Source: Peribacillus kribbensis DSM 17871
GTDB lineage: Bacteria; Bacillota; Bacilli; Bacillales; DSM-1321
Assembly: GCF_000430765.1 (NCBI RefSeq)
Contig: NZ_KE387244.1
Location: 65,856-129,855, forward strand
Direction: 5' to 3'
DNA length: 64,000 bases
In this document: piece after piece, positions 26,528 to 35,810 of the stretch
How the letters are laid out: every line of letters starts with the position of its first letter
Position numbering within the stretch: position 1 is the first letter of the stretch
Made by a program: the position numbers and the translations under genes
The notes under the pieces: generated by a model
The model's database searches: none
What the model was told of the DNA's origin: nothing
What the model saw: the letters and a program-made list of their open reading frames with translations, nothing else

Positions 26528-27790
26528 GTGGACAAACAAAATAGCAAATACAGATGGATTGTTTTTATCTCGGTATTACTTGCGTATTTATTGATTGTCA
26601 GCCAGAGAACGGCACCGGGATTAATTTCTGATCAACTAATGAAGGACTTTAGCGTTTCAGCATCTGTTATAGGACTTCTGACAAGCATTCAGTTTTTAGC
26701 CTATTCGAGTCTTCAGGTACCGATTGGAATCCTGTCAGACCGTTTTGGCCCAAATTTTTTTCTAATTACCGGAACCTTACTTAACGGCTTAGGGACGGTT
26801 ATGTACAGTCTTGCTGGAAATGAATACATCCTGCTGCTGGCAAGGCTGCTGGTAGGCATAGGAGATGCAACCATCTGGGTAAATCTAGTGTTGATACTAA
26901 GCCAATGGTTTAAAGTGAAGGAATTTGTCAGCCTGCTTGGTATGGCAGGCATGACGGGGAGCCTGGGGTTCCTGCTGGCAACGGTCCCTTTTTCAGCATG
27001 GATTGCCTTTTCAGGCTGGAGGCTGCCGTTTTTATCAGTCGGAGTCCTTTTATGCCTTTGTGCGGTTCTCTTATATTTTGTACTGGTTTATAAGCCCGGA
27101 AAATGGGAGAAAGCAAAGCCAAAGGCGCCTTCTAAAGCTGCCAGGGAAAAGACCTCCGTCATTCTAAAACGTATTTTTACCAGCCGGCAGGCATGGGCGG
27201 CTTTTTTCTGCCATTTTGGAGCTGTAGGCACGTATGTAGGTTTCATAGGTTCCTGGGCGGTCCCGTATGGAATGCATGTATATGAAATGTCTCGTTCAGG
27301 TGCGAGCCAGCTGATTATGCTCGGACTGTTCGGTGCCATAGTTGGAGCGCCGTTAACAAGCTGGATCTCAAGCAGGATGGATTCATTGAAGAAGCCTTAC
27401 GTTACCGTTCATATCTTGATTTTCTTAAGCTGGACAGCCTTTTTCCTCTGGAATGGGAAGCCGCCGTTTTTCATGATGGTCATCCTATTCTTGATCATTG
27501 GTTATGGAAATGGAGCAAGCGCCCTGACGTTTGCGGTCGTCCGTAAATCATTTGACATTAAAGAGGTCGGAGTTGTTTCCGGATTTGCGAATACAGGCGG
27601 GTTTTTAAGTGCAGTCCTGCTGCCGGCCATTTTCGGCAAGGTCCTGGATCATTTTCATTCAGCTCCGAGCAGTACCGGATATCATTATGGGTTCATCATT
27701 TCATTAAGCTTTGCCCTTCTCGGGCTGATAGGGGGAATCCTTATCAAGGAGAAGCGGAAGGAACGAGAGAAGACGGGTGTGCCTGCTTGA
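26528..27790 (+). CDS. MFS transporter
   Basis: 420 residues from a GTG start with AGGAG upstream. Twelve hydrophobic segments; family motif DRFGPNF between segments 2 and 3, and RLLVGIGDATIW in segment 4. N-terminal RTAPGLISDQLMKDFSVSASVIG resembles the anion:cation/oxalate-type MFS subgroup. Substrate unknown. Single gene. Confidence 0.82.
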   Translation: MDKQNSKYRWIVFISVLLAYLLIVSQRTAPGLISDQLMKDFSVSASVIGLLTSIQFLAYSSLQVPIGILSDRFGPNFFLITGTLLNGLGTVMYSLAGNEYILLLARLLVGIGDATIWVNLVLILSQWFKVKEFVSLLGMAGMTGSLGFLLATVPFSAWIAFSGWRLPFLSVGVLLCLCAVLLYFVLVYKPGKWEKAKPKAPSKAAREKTSVILKRIFTSRQAWAAFFCHFGAVGTYVGFIGSWAVPYGMHVYEMSRSGASQLIMLGLFGAIVGAPLTSWISSRMDSLKKPYVTVHILIFLSWTAFFLWNGKPPFFMMVILFLIIGYGNGASALTFAVVRKSFDIKEVGVVSGFANTGGFLSAVLLPAIFGKVLDHFHSAPSSTGYHYGFIISLSFALLGLIGGILIKEKRKEREKTGVPA

Positions 27791-27957
27791 TAAAGTAGTT
27801 GTAAAATGGGGCTGCCTGAGTTCCGTTCCAGGCGCTTCACTTAGGGCAGGTTTTAATCAGCTGCCATAGGTCATGAAGCTTTCAGGGCTCAAAGACAATC
27901 ACAGCTCAATTTTTGTTGGAAAGGCTGCAGGCATTGCAAAGTAGTATAGAATTGAAA

Positions 27958-27985
27958 AAAAAGGAGCTGGCAGCAGCTCCTTTTT
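27958..27985 (-). terminator. Terminator of the small membrane-protein gene
   Basis: AAAAGGAGCTG pairs with CAGCTCCTTTT (27974-27984); T runs on both strands, overlapping the stop of the minus-strand gene. Confidence 0.8.
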
Positions 27986-28181
27986 ATTGTAAAAAGTTAT
28001 TGGGATTTTGTTTGCTGCGGTCAATGGAGTGTTCTGTATAGACCTGCTGAGAATTAGAGGCATTCTTGATTCCTTCGTTTGGATTAAAGGGGCGGTTTCT
28101 TTTCTTGGAAATATAAGATGCGATAACGGTAAAAAGAATAGCACCTGCTATCATACAAAGAATAACCAATCTCAAAAACAT
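27984..28181 (-). CDS. Small single-pass membrane protein, unknown function
   Basis: 65 residues. Start ATG preceded by AAAGGAGTGATGTC, a strong site. One hydrophobic segment (2-24: FLRLVILCMIAGAILFTVI) then a basic and Asn/Gln-rich tail (SKKRNRPFNP...). No known motif. The overlapping minus-strand frame at 27899-28144 has no ribosome binding site and is not used. Confidence 0.7.
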   Translation of the reverse strand: MFLRLVILCMIAGAILFTVIASYISKKRNRPFNPNEGIKNASNSQQVYTEHSIDRSKQNPNNFLQ

Positions 28182-28246
28182 GACATCACTCCTTTATTCT
28201 ATTTTACCATTTATTTCAAAATATTTTGTTTTTCAAGCAAAATAAA

Positions 28247-28270
28247 AAGGGCCCGGTATGGGACCCTCTT
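28247..28270 (-). terminator. Terminator-like hairpin after the malic enzyme gene
   Basis: On the minus strand AGGGTCCC, ATACC, GGGCCCTT, then TTTT; one mismatch in the stem. It lies ten bases past the malic enzyme stop. Confidence 0.6.
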
Positions 28271-28279
28271 CATTTCATC

Positions 28280-29692
28280 TTAGCGCTGTTCTTTACGGGC
28301 CACGCCTGTTTTGTGGGCTGCCTCTACGACTGCATTGCGGACAAATTTAACCACTTTGTCGTTAAATACACTCGGGATGATGTAGGATTCGCTTAATTCT
28401 TCATCGGATACAACAGAAGCGATGGCTTTTGCTGCTGCGACCTTCATCTCTTCATTGATCTCGCTTGCACGGCAGTCAAGTGCGCCGCGGAAGATACCAG
28501 GGAAGCAGAGAACATTGTTAATCTGGTTCGGATAATCTGATCTTCCGGTAGCCATGACCCTTACATATCCTTCTGCTTCTTCAGGATCAATTTCAGGATG
28601 CGGATTGGCCATGGCAAACACGATCGGATCCTTCGCCATAGTCTTGATATCCTCGACTGTCAGGATTCCCGGAGCAGAGACCCCGATAAATACATCGGCC
28701 CCTTGAATGACCTCGGATAAGGATCCTTTTAGGTTTTCTGGATTGGTCATTTCGGCATAAGCATTCCAATGGTGATTATCATATGCTATATCGCGGTGGA
28801 TGGCACCTTCTCTGTCGACTCCGATGATGTTCCTGACTCCAGCAGAGAGAAGGATCTTTGTGCAGGCAATGCCGGCTGCTCCAATGCCTGTGAAAACCAC
28901 TTTAATGTCTTCTATTTTCTTCTCAGTAATGCGCAAAGCATTCAAGAGTCCGGCCAGCATGACAACCGCTGTTCCATGCTGATCATCATGGAATACAGGG
29001 ATATCAAGCTCTTTCTTCAGGCGTTCTTCAATCTCAAAGCAGCGGGGAGCTGAAATATCTTCAAGGTTGATGCCGCCGAATGCCGGAGCAATGGCTTTAA
29101 TGGTGCGGATGATTTCTTCAGTATCCTCTGTATCAAGGCAGATAGGGAAGGAGTCCACATTGGCCAGCTGCTTGAACAGCATGGATTTACCTTCCATTAC
29201 CGGCATTGCGGCCTTTGGACCAATATTCCCGAGGCCGAGCACAGCCGTTCCATCTGATATGACAGCGACGGTGTTTCTTTTAATGGTTAAGGAATAGGCT
29301 TTTTCAGGATCTTCCGAAATCGCTGTACAAACATTTGCTACACCAGGGGTATAAACGCGTGCCAAATCTTCCCGGTTCTTGATCCCGGTTTTTAATGCTG
29401 TTTCAATTTTTCCGCCAAGATGCATAAGGAACGTACGGTCTGAAATTTGCATGACTTTGACGCCCTTAAGCTTGGAGATGGTTTCCCCGAGCAGCTGGCT
29501 GTGCTTCAAGCCATGGACATTGACCGTGATATCCCTGATTGTATGGGTCTTATTCGAAGAAATAACGTCGACTCCGATAATATCGCCGCCTGCGCTAGAG
29601 ATGCTGCTTGCGATTTCTGCAAATGAAAAAACATCCACATCTAATTGTAAACGCATGATGATATGTGTGCTGGTGCCTGTACCAATAGCCAA
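28280..29692 (-). CDS. Malic enzyme with N-terminal ACT domain
   Basis: 470 residues from a TTG start with AAGGGAG upstream; the internal ATG at 29656 lacks a site. Decarboxylates malate to pyruvate with NAD(P). Residues about 10-85 form an ACT regulatory domain (MRLQLDVDVFSFAEIASSISSAGG). The catalytic part carries VYTPGVANVC, the NAD-binding GIGAAGIACTKILL and VFAMANPHPEI. Last gene of a same-strand group with a dicarboxylate carrier and its two-component system, so extracellular malate use is the likely theme. Confidence 0.9.
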   Translation of the reverse strand: MAIGTGTSTHIIMRLQLDVDVFSFAEIASSISSAGGDIIGVDVISSNKTHTIRDITVNVHGLKHSQLLGETISKLKGVKVMQISDRTFLMHLGGKIETALKTGIKNREDLARVYTPGVANVCTAISEDPEKAYSLTIKRNTVAVISDGTAVLGLGNIGPKAAMPVMEGKSMLFKQLANVDSFPICLDTEDTEEIIRTIKAIAPAFGGINLEDISAPRCFEIEERLKKELDIPVFHDDQHGTAVVMLAGLLNALRITEKKIEDIKVVFTGIGAAGIACTKILLSAGVRNIIGVDREGAIHRDIAYDNHHWNAYAEMTNPENLKGSLSEVIQGADVFIGVSAPGILTVEDIKTMAKDPIVFAMANPHPEIDPEEAEGYVRVMATGRSDYPNQINNVLCFPGIFRGALDCRASEINEEMKVAAAKAIASVVSDEELSESYIIPSVFNDKVVKFVRNAVVEAAHKTGVARKEQR

Positions 29693-29741
29693 AATAACCG
29701 CTCCCTTATAATTATGTATTTTTGTATGCTTTCCAAATCAT

Positions 29742-31352
29742 TCATCTTTTTATGATGGGTCTTGCCCTGGGATAGGGGATTGTCAGGATAAAGGTTGTCC
29801 CATTGCCTGGTTCGCTTAGGACTTCAGCATGACCCTGAAGCTCATTAAGCGTGCTTTTTACGAGATGCAGCCCGATTCCGCGGTTTATCCCCTTTGTGGA
29901 GAATCCCTTTTCAAAGATCCGGTGGATGGTATCCTGATCCATCCCGGGACCATTATCTGTAATCTCAAAATAAAGATGGTGTTCGTCATATTCAATGTGG
30001 ACCGAGAGCTGCCTGTTTTCTTGTCCTGCCATGGATTCCAGGGCATTATCGATCAGATTGCCGAGAATGGTGACATATTCATGGGAAGCATCAGATGCTT
30101 CCTCAGGAAAAACCCCATTCAGCGTAAACGACATGTCAGTTCCCGATTCCCGGGCATAGCTCATTTTTCCGAGGATAAACCCGGCTAGAGCGGGATCCTT
30201 GATTTTACCTGAAATATAGCCGGTCTCAGAGTCAAGGCTCGTAGAAACCTGGCTGATGTACTGTGCGAGCTTTTCATATTGGCCAAGCTGTACCAATCCC
30301 AGGATGACATGCAGCTTATTCATGAACTCATGGGTTCGTGCCCGCAAAGCTTCCGCATAAAGCTTCACCCCGGTCAGCTCCTCCGCAAGCCTGTGTATCT
30401 CTGACCTGGTGCGAAAGGTGGCAATTGCTCCGGCCGCTTCTCCGCCTACAAAGACAGGCAGCTGATTTACAAGGAGGGTAACTCCCGATAAGTGGATTTC
30501 TTCATCAATTCTTGGAATTCCCGATTCAAGCACACTTTTTAGCTGCAGCTGGGGAAAATAGTCATCCGCCAGGCAGCCGATGAGATGATCCCTGAAGCCT
30601 GCTTCCCCGAACAGCCTCATAGCCTCATTATTGATCAGGGTAATGCGGGCCTCCTGGTCGATGGCAAGAATACCTTCTTTAGTGGATTGCAGCATGGCGC
30701 TTCGCTCTTCAAGCAGTTTGCCGATTTCAATTGGCTCGAGACCAAAGGTGCTTTTCTTAATCTTCCTTGCCAGGAAAACGGCTCCCGCTACTCCGGCTCC
30801 AATGCCGATCAGGACCGAAACATAAATCGCTTTCTTGCTGGATCGGATGTCCTGATTTACTTTCTCCAGGGATATCCCCACAGCAACGGCCCCGATCTGC
30901 CTGCCTTCTTTGGAATAGACCGGAGTGAAGGCACGCAGAGAATATCCAAGTGTCCCCTTTGCTGTAGATACATGCTCCCTGCCATGAAGAACAGGGCCCT
31001 CATCGCCTCCGACAAAGCGGCGGCCGATATTCTCCGCATCTGGGTGGGATAATCGGATTCCCTTCATATCCATTACAACAATGAATTCCACATTGGACAA
31101 TCTGGCCATTTCATTGGTGTAGGAGGGAAGGGTGTTTGAATCACCCGGTCTTTGAAGCGCTTCCACAACAGGAGGGGAATGGGCTGTCACTCTTGCAATA
31201 TCCATGGCTTTTTCTTGTAAGTTGTGTTTTGCAGTGCTGCCCACTTTTTCACTGATAAGCAGGTCTGTAGCGATAAGGGAAATGGCCACCACACTGCAGA
31301 CTAATAATATAATCCTTGTTTGAAGCCGTAATCGAAACCTTTTCCGGTGCAC
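29742..31352 (-). CDS. DcuS/CitA/MalK-type sensor histidine kinase
   Basis: 536 residues from a GTG start behind AGAGGAGAA. Two membrane segments (about 15-33 and 175-195) bracket an extracytoplasmic PASp/sCache domain with the carboxylate-binding R100-xx-H103P motif. A cytoplasmic PAS (about 215-320), the phospho-acceptor H341 in RTHEFMNKLHVILGLVQ, and ATPase boxes NLIDNAL, DNGPGM and GIGLHLV follow. The family senses extracellular C4-dicarboxylates or citrate. Partner of the response regulator ending 25 bp upstream; carrier and malic enzyme nearby are the presumed targets. Confidence 0.93.
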   Translation of the reverse strand: MHRKRFRLRLQTRIILLVCSVVAISLIATDLLISEKVGSTAKHNLQEKAMDIARVTAHSPPVVEALQRPGDSNTLPSYTNEMARLSNVEFIVVMDMKGIRLSHPDAENIGRRFVGGDEGPVLHGREHVSTAKGTLGYSLRAFTPVYSKEGRQIGAVAVGISLEKVNQDIRSSKKAIYVSVLIGIGAGVAGAVFLARKIKKSTFGLEPIEIGKLLEERSAMLQSTKEGILAIDQEARITLINNEAMRLFGEAGFRDHLIGCLADDYFPQLQLKSVLESGIPRIDEEIHLSGVTLLVNQLPVFVGGEAAGAIATFRTRSEIHRLAEELTGVKLYAEALRARTHEFMNKLHVILGLVQLGQYEKLAQYISQVSTSLDSETGYISGKIKDPALAGFILGKMSYARESGTDMSFTLNGVFPEEASDASHEYVTILGNLIDNALESMAGQENRQLSVHIEYDEHHLYFEITDNGPGMDQDTIHRIFEKGFSTKGINRGIGLHLVKSTLNELQGHAEVLSEPGNGTTFILTIPYPRARPIIKR

Positions 31353-31377
31353 AGGATTCTCCTCTTTCGGCAGGGAA

Positions 31378-32052
31378 TTACAGCCTGTACTTATTCATTG
31401 GACGGCCGACAGAGCCATATTGCACTTCCATTATAACATCGCCCTTTTTTTCAAGATACTCCAAGTACCTCCGGACAGTAACCCGTGCAAGTCCTGTCCC
31501 TGCGGCCGCTTCTTCTGAAGACAGCGGCTCGCTCTGCTGTTCGAGGAACTGCAGGACCTGCTTTAATGTGTGGTCATTAAGCCCTTTAGGCAGGAGGTCA
31601 TTCTGCTGTGGTGATTCTCTATGAACCTTTGTGATGGCATCAATCTCTGTCTGCTCCAAAAGCTTATTCTCATTCAGCTTGTTAAAGGTAAAGCGGAAAT
31701 GCTCCATCGCAGCCTGGAACCGTTCATAGGTAAAAGGTTTAATGATATAGTCGGATACTCCGCTGCGGAGAATCTCCTGGATATGCCCGGGCTCCCGGTT
31801 CGCCGTCAAAAGAATAACATCCAGAGGGTAATCCTGGCTTCTGATTTTCTTTAATAGGGAAAGCCCATTTGTATCTGGAAGAAAATAATCCAAAAGAACA
31901 AGATTAGGAGATTGTTCTTTAATCAACGCCAGCCCTTCATTCCCGCTGTAGGCCTTTCCTGCCAATTTGAATCCATGGAGCTTTGAGAGGAACCCTGCGT
32001 TAATTTCCATGACCATTGGATCATCCTCAATAATCAGTACAGTGATGGGCAC
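31378..32052 (-). CDS. CitB-family response regulator (DctR/MalR type)
   Basis: 224 residues. Receiver domain with acidic pair E9/D10, phospho-acceptor D55 and K105 (IIKPF). The C-terminal part holds a helix-turn-helix (LSSEEAAAGTGLARVTVRRYLEYLEKKGDV) as in the CitB/DcuR class. Upstream of and probably cotranscribed with the kinase. Likely activates the adjacent dicarboxylate carrier and malic enzyme genes. Confidence 0.93.
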   Translation of the reverse strand: MPITVLIIEDDPMVMEINAGFLSKLHGFKLAGKAYSGNEGLALIKEQSPNLVLLDYFLPDTNGLSLLKKIRSQDYPLDVILLTANREPGHIQEILRSGVSDYIIKPFTYERFQAAMEHFRFTFNKLNENKLLEQTEIDAITKVHRESPQQNDLLPKGLNDHTLKQVLQFLEQQSEPLSSEEAAAGTGLARVTVRRYLEYLEKKGDVIMEVQYGSVGRPMNKYRL

Positions 32053-32116
32053 ATCATTTCCTCCTAATCATCTCTTTCTGACATTATAGCATTTGTTATT
32101 TTATATCCAAAAGAAA

Positions 32117-32138
32117 GAGCCACGGAATACGCGGCTGT
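32117..32138 (-). terminator. Terminator-like hairpin after dctP
   Basis: On the minus strand AGCCGCG, TATTC, CGTGGCT followed by CTTTCTTTT; one G-T pair. It may partly separate dctP from the two-component genes. Confidence 0.5.
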
Positions 32139-33412
32139 TAAGAGTTTTGTTCGATGATCGGCGAAGGCCTGCGGACGGATGCTTTTAGGCTTAGGTTATC
32201 ATCAAACTCATTTTCCATCTTGGAAACTACGACGGTGGCAACACCGTTTCCAATAAGGTTCGTCAGCGCACGGGCAGTGGACATAAATCGGTCAACCCCC
32301 AATAGAAGGGCAATTCCTTCCACTGGAACACTAGGGAAGGCAGCAAGCGTTGCCGCAAGTGTCACAAATCCTGAGCCTGTGACTCCAGCAGCTCCTTTTG
32401 ATGTCAGCATCAACACACCCAGAAGCGTTACTTCCTGACCAACACTCAAGTCGACTCCAAAAGCCTGGGCAATGAAGAGTGCTGCCATGGAAAGGTAAAT
32501 GGAGGTTCCGTCAAGATTGAATGAATATCCGGTCGGAATAACCAGACCGACCACAGATTTGGAGCAGCCGTATTGTTCGAGTTTCTCTACCATCCTTGGA
32601 AGAGCCGATTCGGAAGAGGAAGTGCCAAGTACCAGGAGGATTTCCTCTTTGATATAAGCAATGAATTGAAAAATATTAAACTTGTAAAATTTCGCAATCC
32701 CGCCAAGTATAACGGCAATGAATACAGCCATGGCCAACACCGTTAGACCGAATAACTTTCCGAGTGATACAAGAGATCCAATCCCAAATTCACCAATGGT
32801 ATAAGCGATGGCTCCAAAAGCCGCCACCGGCGAGTAATACATGATGATATTTACGATTCTAAAGAAAATCTCACTCAATTTTTCAAAGAAACCGATAACC
32901 GACTTTCCTCTATCTCCAAGGCCGGATAGGGCGATACCGAATAGAACGGCTAAAAAGAGAATAGGGAGCAGCTCTCCGCCGGCTAAAGCACCAAGGAAGT
33001 TATCCGGGATGATGCCCATGATAAAGTCCATGAATCCATGATGTCCTTCGGCAGCCTGTTTGGTAAATTGAGTTACATCACCCTTTGCACTGTGAGCATT
33101 CACTCCTGCTCCAGGCTTGAACACAGTGGCGAAAAGGATGCCAATCGCAAGAGCAAATGTAGAAACGATTTCAAAATAAAGAACAGCTTTTCCGCCGATC
33201 CTGCCGACCTTCTTCAAGTCGCCCATGCCCGCAATCCCAACCGTGATGGTGAGGAAGATGATCGGAGCTATGACCATTTTGATCATTTTAACAAAAATAT
33301 CAGAAAGGATCTTAAGCTGGGAGCCGGCGGACGGAAATGAAGCACCAAAAATAATCCCGATAATTATCGCAATGACAACCCATGTCGTCAGGCTCTTAAA
33401 ATTAATTTTCAT
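32138..33412 (-). CDS. dctP: Dicarboxylate/amino acid:cation symporter, DctP type
   Basis: 424 residues. DAACS (GltP/DctA) family: segments with IKMVIAPIIFLTITVGIAGM, the serine-rich re-entrant loop GTSSSESALPRM, SFNLDGTSIYLSMAALFIAQA and the C-terminal VDRFMSTARALTNLIGNGVATVVV, which form the substrate and Na+/H+ sites. Imports fumarate, succinate or malate. First in the same-strand order dctP, response regulator, kinase, malic enzyme, matching the dct locus of B. subtilis plus malic enzyme. A cre-like site lies just upstream. Confidence 0.93.
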   Translation of the reverse strand: MKINFKSLTTWVVIAIIIGIIFGASFPSAGSQLKILSDIFVKMIKMVIAPIIFLTITVGIAGMGDLKKVGRIGGKAVLYFEIVSTFALAIGILFATVFKPGAGVNAHSAKGDVTQFTKQAAEGHHGFMDFIMGIIPDNFLGALAGGELLPILFLAVLFGIALSGLGDRGKSVIGFFEKLSEIFFRIVNIIMYYSPVAAFGAIAYTIGEFGIGSLVSLGKLFGLTVLAMAVFIAVILGGIAKFYKFNIFQFIAYIKEEILLVLGTSSSESALPRMVEKLEQYGCSKSVVGLVIPTGYSFNLDGTSIYLSMAALFIAQAFGVDLSVGQEVTLLGVLMLTSKGAAGVTGSGFVTLAATLAAFPSVPVEGIALLLGVDRFMSTARALTNLIGNGVATVVVSKMENEFDDNLSLKASVRRPSPIIEQNS

Positions 33413-33434
33413 AAGTATTCCTCCTTTTAATAAT

Positions 33435-33448
33435 TGTAAGCACTTTCA
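33435..33448. promoter_or_regulatory. cre-like site upstream of dctP
   Basis: TGTAAGCACTTTCA (reverse TGAAAGTGCTTACA) differs from the CcpA consensus TGNAANCGNTTNCA only in the central CG. It sits 23 bp before the dctP start, suited to carbon catabolite repression. Confidence 0.65.
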
Positions 33449-33561
33449 ATCTGAGATTAAGGGCAAGTATACAAGCCTCAGAATAGTCTGACAATATTTC
33501 GGTTATATCGTTCTTTTTGGTTATTTTGGTCTTGAGAAAAACAGGAAAGAAAGCAGCAAAA

Positions 33562-33587
33562 AAGGATACCGCTGTTCCGGTATCCTT
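33562..33587 (-). terminator. Terminator after the hydrolase remnant
   Basis: AAGGATACCG (33562-33571) pairs with CGGTATCCTT (33578-33587), with a T run on the minus strand. Confidence 0.8.
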
Positions 33588-33676
33588 GTGGATAAAATCA
33601 TCCTTACCATAAAACAAAAGGAGCCGTGCATCCCTTCGGCTTCTTAATTTTCGCTGTTCCAACCTAAATGGACAAT

Positions 33677-34290
33677 TTAGAGAACTGGTGCTGCTTCCTT
33701 CTGTTTTGGAAAGCGCCAGGCGTAGTCAAATTCCAGAACGATTTCTCCTTGAATGGAAATAAAGCCGACCAGGCCATATTCGAGAGTCAGGAATTGGTTT
33801 TTTTTCAATGGCCGTCCCGGTTATTTCTTTATTCATAACCGTGTCTTTGATAAGTAAGGATTCTTCTTCTATGCGTACCTCATAAGAATCGACTCCGTCA
33901 CTGTATCTTCCATCAAATTCTGTCCTATCTGCAGGAATGGCTGAATAGGTCTGAACAAACTCAGGACAAGCCTTGCTGTTAACGACAATGCACTTTTCTG
34001 CTTCCTCTGCAGCAGGGGTTGGAAATCCTATAGTAAAAGTGGTATTTCCTTTTTCATCTTTTGCTGTATAAGTATCTCCATGAAGAGGCTGTAAATCAAA
34101 CTGGCTGTCTCGATGGATCATGGATAGAATCCCTCCATCCCTCACAAGATGGATGAATCCATAATAGCTGTGTAAATAGGTACCTTCATAAGATGTTAAA
34201 TCCCTTAACGGCAACTGCCGCACCGGGTATACCGCTTGTTTCCATTGCGTTTTGAACAATACGATGAACCGTTTCGATTGATGCTGACAT
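33677..34290 (-). pseudogene. Collapsed beta-lactamase-type serine hydrolase
   Basis: Starting at the ATG at 34290 (AAAGGGG upstream), the minus strand encodes MSASIETVHRIVQNAMETSG then IPGAAVAV, the usual N-terminus of class C beta-lactamase-like hydrolases. It then shifts frame near 34205-34225 straight into a DUF3471-like C-terminal domain (LTSYEGTYLHSYYGFIHLV). The catalytic domain with its SxxK serine is gone, so a large internal deletion is inferred. A second lesion is an eight-A tract (plus-strand T at 33798-33805): as read the frame ends KKPIPDSR...SGI, but with one A fewer it continues EYGLVGFISIQGEIVLEFDY and stops cleanly at 33677. The longest surviving frame is 33726-34259. Confidence 0.78.
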
Positions 34291-34487
34291 AAAATAGACC
34301 CCTTTATACATACTTAACTTTTATATATTCCATGAATCAGCGATATTTTCCTGCCATCTAATGGGGGTGGGAGAGGAAAATATACGGCACATGAATGATT
34401 TTGAAAATAAAGCTCAAGCTAAATAAAAAAGCGGAAGCAGTACATTTATTTACTGCTATGCGAAACTTTTAGCTGGAGGAAGGAACT

Positions 34488-35477
34488 ATGCCCGAATCAC
34501 CTCAAATTACCTCATCTGAGATCGGCACACTGTGGATGACTTATCAGCAGAAAACCATGATTCTAAGGATGATGGAATACTTTATCAGTAAAGCGGATGA
34601 CGAGGAAGCCAAGAAAATTATGACGGATCTTTCCTCCGCCATCCATCCATATGTTCAAAAGATCGAGGACATCTTTAAACAGGAAGGGGTGCCTTTGCCG
34701 GTAGGATTTGTTTCGGATGATGTACATACCAATGCACCAAAGCTGTATGACAATGGCTTTGATATTATGTTTGTACGGATGATTAAAGCAATCAGCATGG
34801 CCATGCATACCTTGAACTTAACCATGTCTTACAGGAAAGACATCATGCAATTTTTTATAGATCTTACGTCGATTACGCAAAAGTACTATATAATTTGTAC
34901 AAGTTACCTCCTTCGCAAGGGGCTTATTCCAAGGTCTCCCTATGTTTCGGTGGAGAAATCCGTGGAGTTTGCACAGGATTCGAATTACCTGGGAGGTTTT
35001 AATCCTTTGAGCGGCAAGAGGTCCTTGAGCACAGTTGAAGTGGCCCACCTCTATCATGCGGTAGAATCAAATGTGGCTGGGATGCAGCTGATTTATGGAT
35101 TTGCACAATGCTCAAAGCATGAAGATGTCCAAAAGTATTTCATAAAAGGCGGGGAGCTTGCTAAAAGCCTTATTAAAGAAATGAGCGAGGTCTTCCTGAA
35201 AAATGATATTCAGGTACCTTCTACGGCAGGAGGCAACCTGACAAATTCAAAAATCGCTCCATTTTCAGAAAAAATCATGCTTTATTGTGTCAGCCTCTTC
35301 TGCAGCTTCTCCCTTGGAGGCAACTCGGTCGGAACATCCTTCAGCCTTCGGAATGACCTTCCAGCTAAACTAGGGATCTTTATGAAGGACATATTTGAAT
35401 ATGCCCACGAGGGTGCAAAAATCATGATCAAGCATGGCTTGCTGGAGGAGCCTCCACAGACGGTGAAAAGGGATTAA
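34488..35477 (+). CDS. DUF3231-family protein, two tandem domains
   Basis: 329 residues behind GGAGGAAGG. Two similar halves: SSEIGTLWMTYQQKTMILRMMEYFI (about 8-150) and STVEVAHLYHAVESNVAGMQLIYGF (about 185-320), each helical with a central LPxGF/VPST-type loop. This is the DUF3231 pattern common in Bacillus; function unknown. No signal or membrane anchor evident. An AGCAGTA...TACTGCT inverted repeat lies upstream at about 34435-34456. Confidence 0.82.
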   Translation: MPESPQITSSEIGTLWMTYQQKTMILRMMEYFISKADDEEAKKIMTDLSSAIHPYVQKIEDIFKQEGVPLPVGFVSDDVHTNAPKLYDNGFDIMFVRMIKAISMAMHTLNLTMSYRKDIMQFFIDLTSITQKYYIICTSYLLRKGLIPRSPYVSVEKSVEFAQDSNYLGGFNPLSGKRSLSTVEVAHLYHAVESNVAGMQLIYGFAQCSKHEDVQKYFIKGGELAKSLIKEMSEVFLKNDIQVPSTAGGNLTNSKIAPFSEKIMLYCVSLFCSFSLGGNSVGTSFSLRNDLPAKLGIFMKDIFEYAHEGAKIMIKHGLLEEPPQTVKRD

Positions 35478-35810
35478 GGATATGTGCTTTATACCAAAAA
35501 TGAATGGGCCTCTCCAGAAAATCGAGTAAACCGATTTGTGTGACATAAGTGTCTTATCCTATATGAGCTGTTTACCCGGAATTTTCCCTTCTACATTACT
35601 AGACTGGGTTGGTATAACAGCTCCTCCAATCAATAAAAACAAGGTGGAGAATATTTATTGTTATTCTTCATCTTTTTCTTTTCGGGACTCATTGGACAGT
35701 CCCTTTTTTGTTTGGGCAGACCATAACCGCAAGATTATGGACGCCATGAAGAAACACTTCTTGTTAAAATAGAGTCAGATTACTGAACTTTGACAAGAAA
35801 GGAGAACGTT
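35478..35810. other. Intergenic region before adaA
   Basis: GGGACT...AGTCCC followed by six T (about 35686-35712) is a terminator, presumably for the DUF3231 gene. After it comes ACCATAACCGCAAGATTATGG near 35720, which contains a GCAA core of the type bound by methylated Ada; this is only suggestive. The 78-codon frame at 35536-35772 has no ribosome binding site and is discounted. Confidence 0.45.

Noticed and set aside
30585-31052. Plus-strand 155-codon frame opposite the sensor kinase
   Set aside because: Antisense shadow of a gene with clear kinase motifs.
35536-35772. A 78-codon gene before adaA
   Set aside because: No ribosome binding site, it includes a terminator hairpin, and its composition is unlike a protein.
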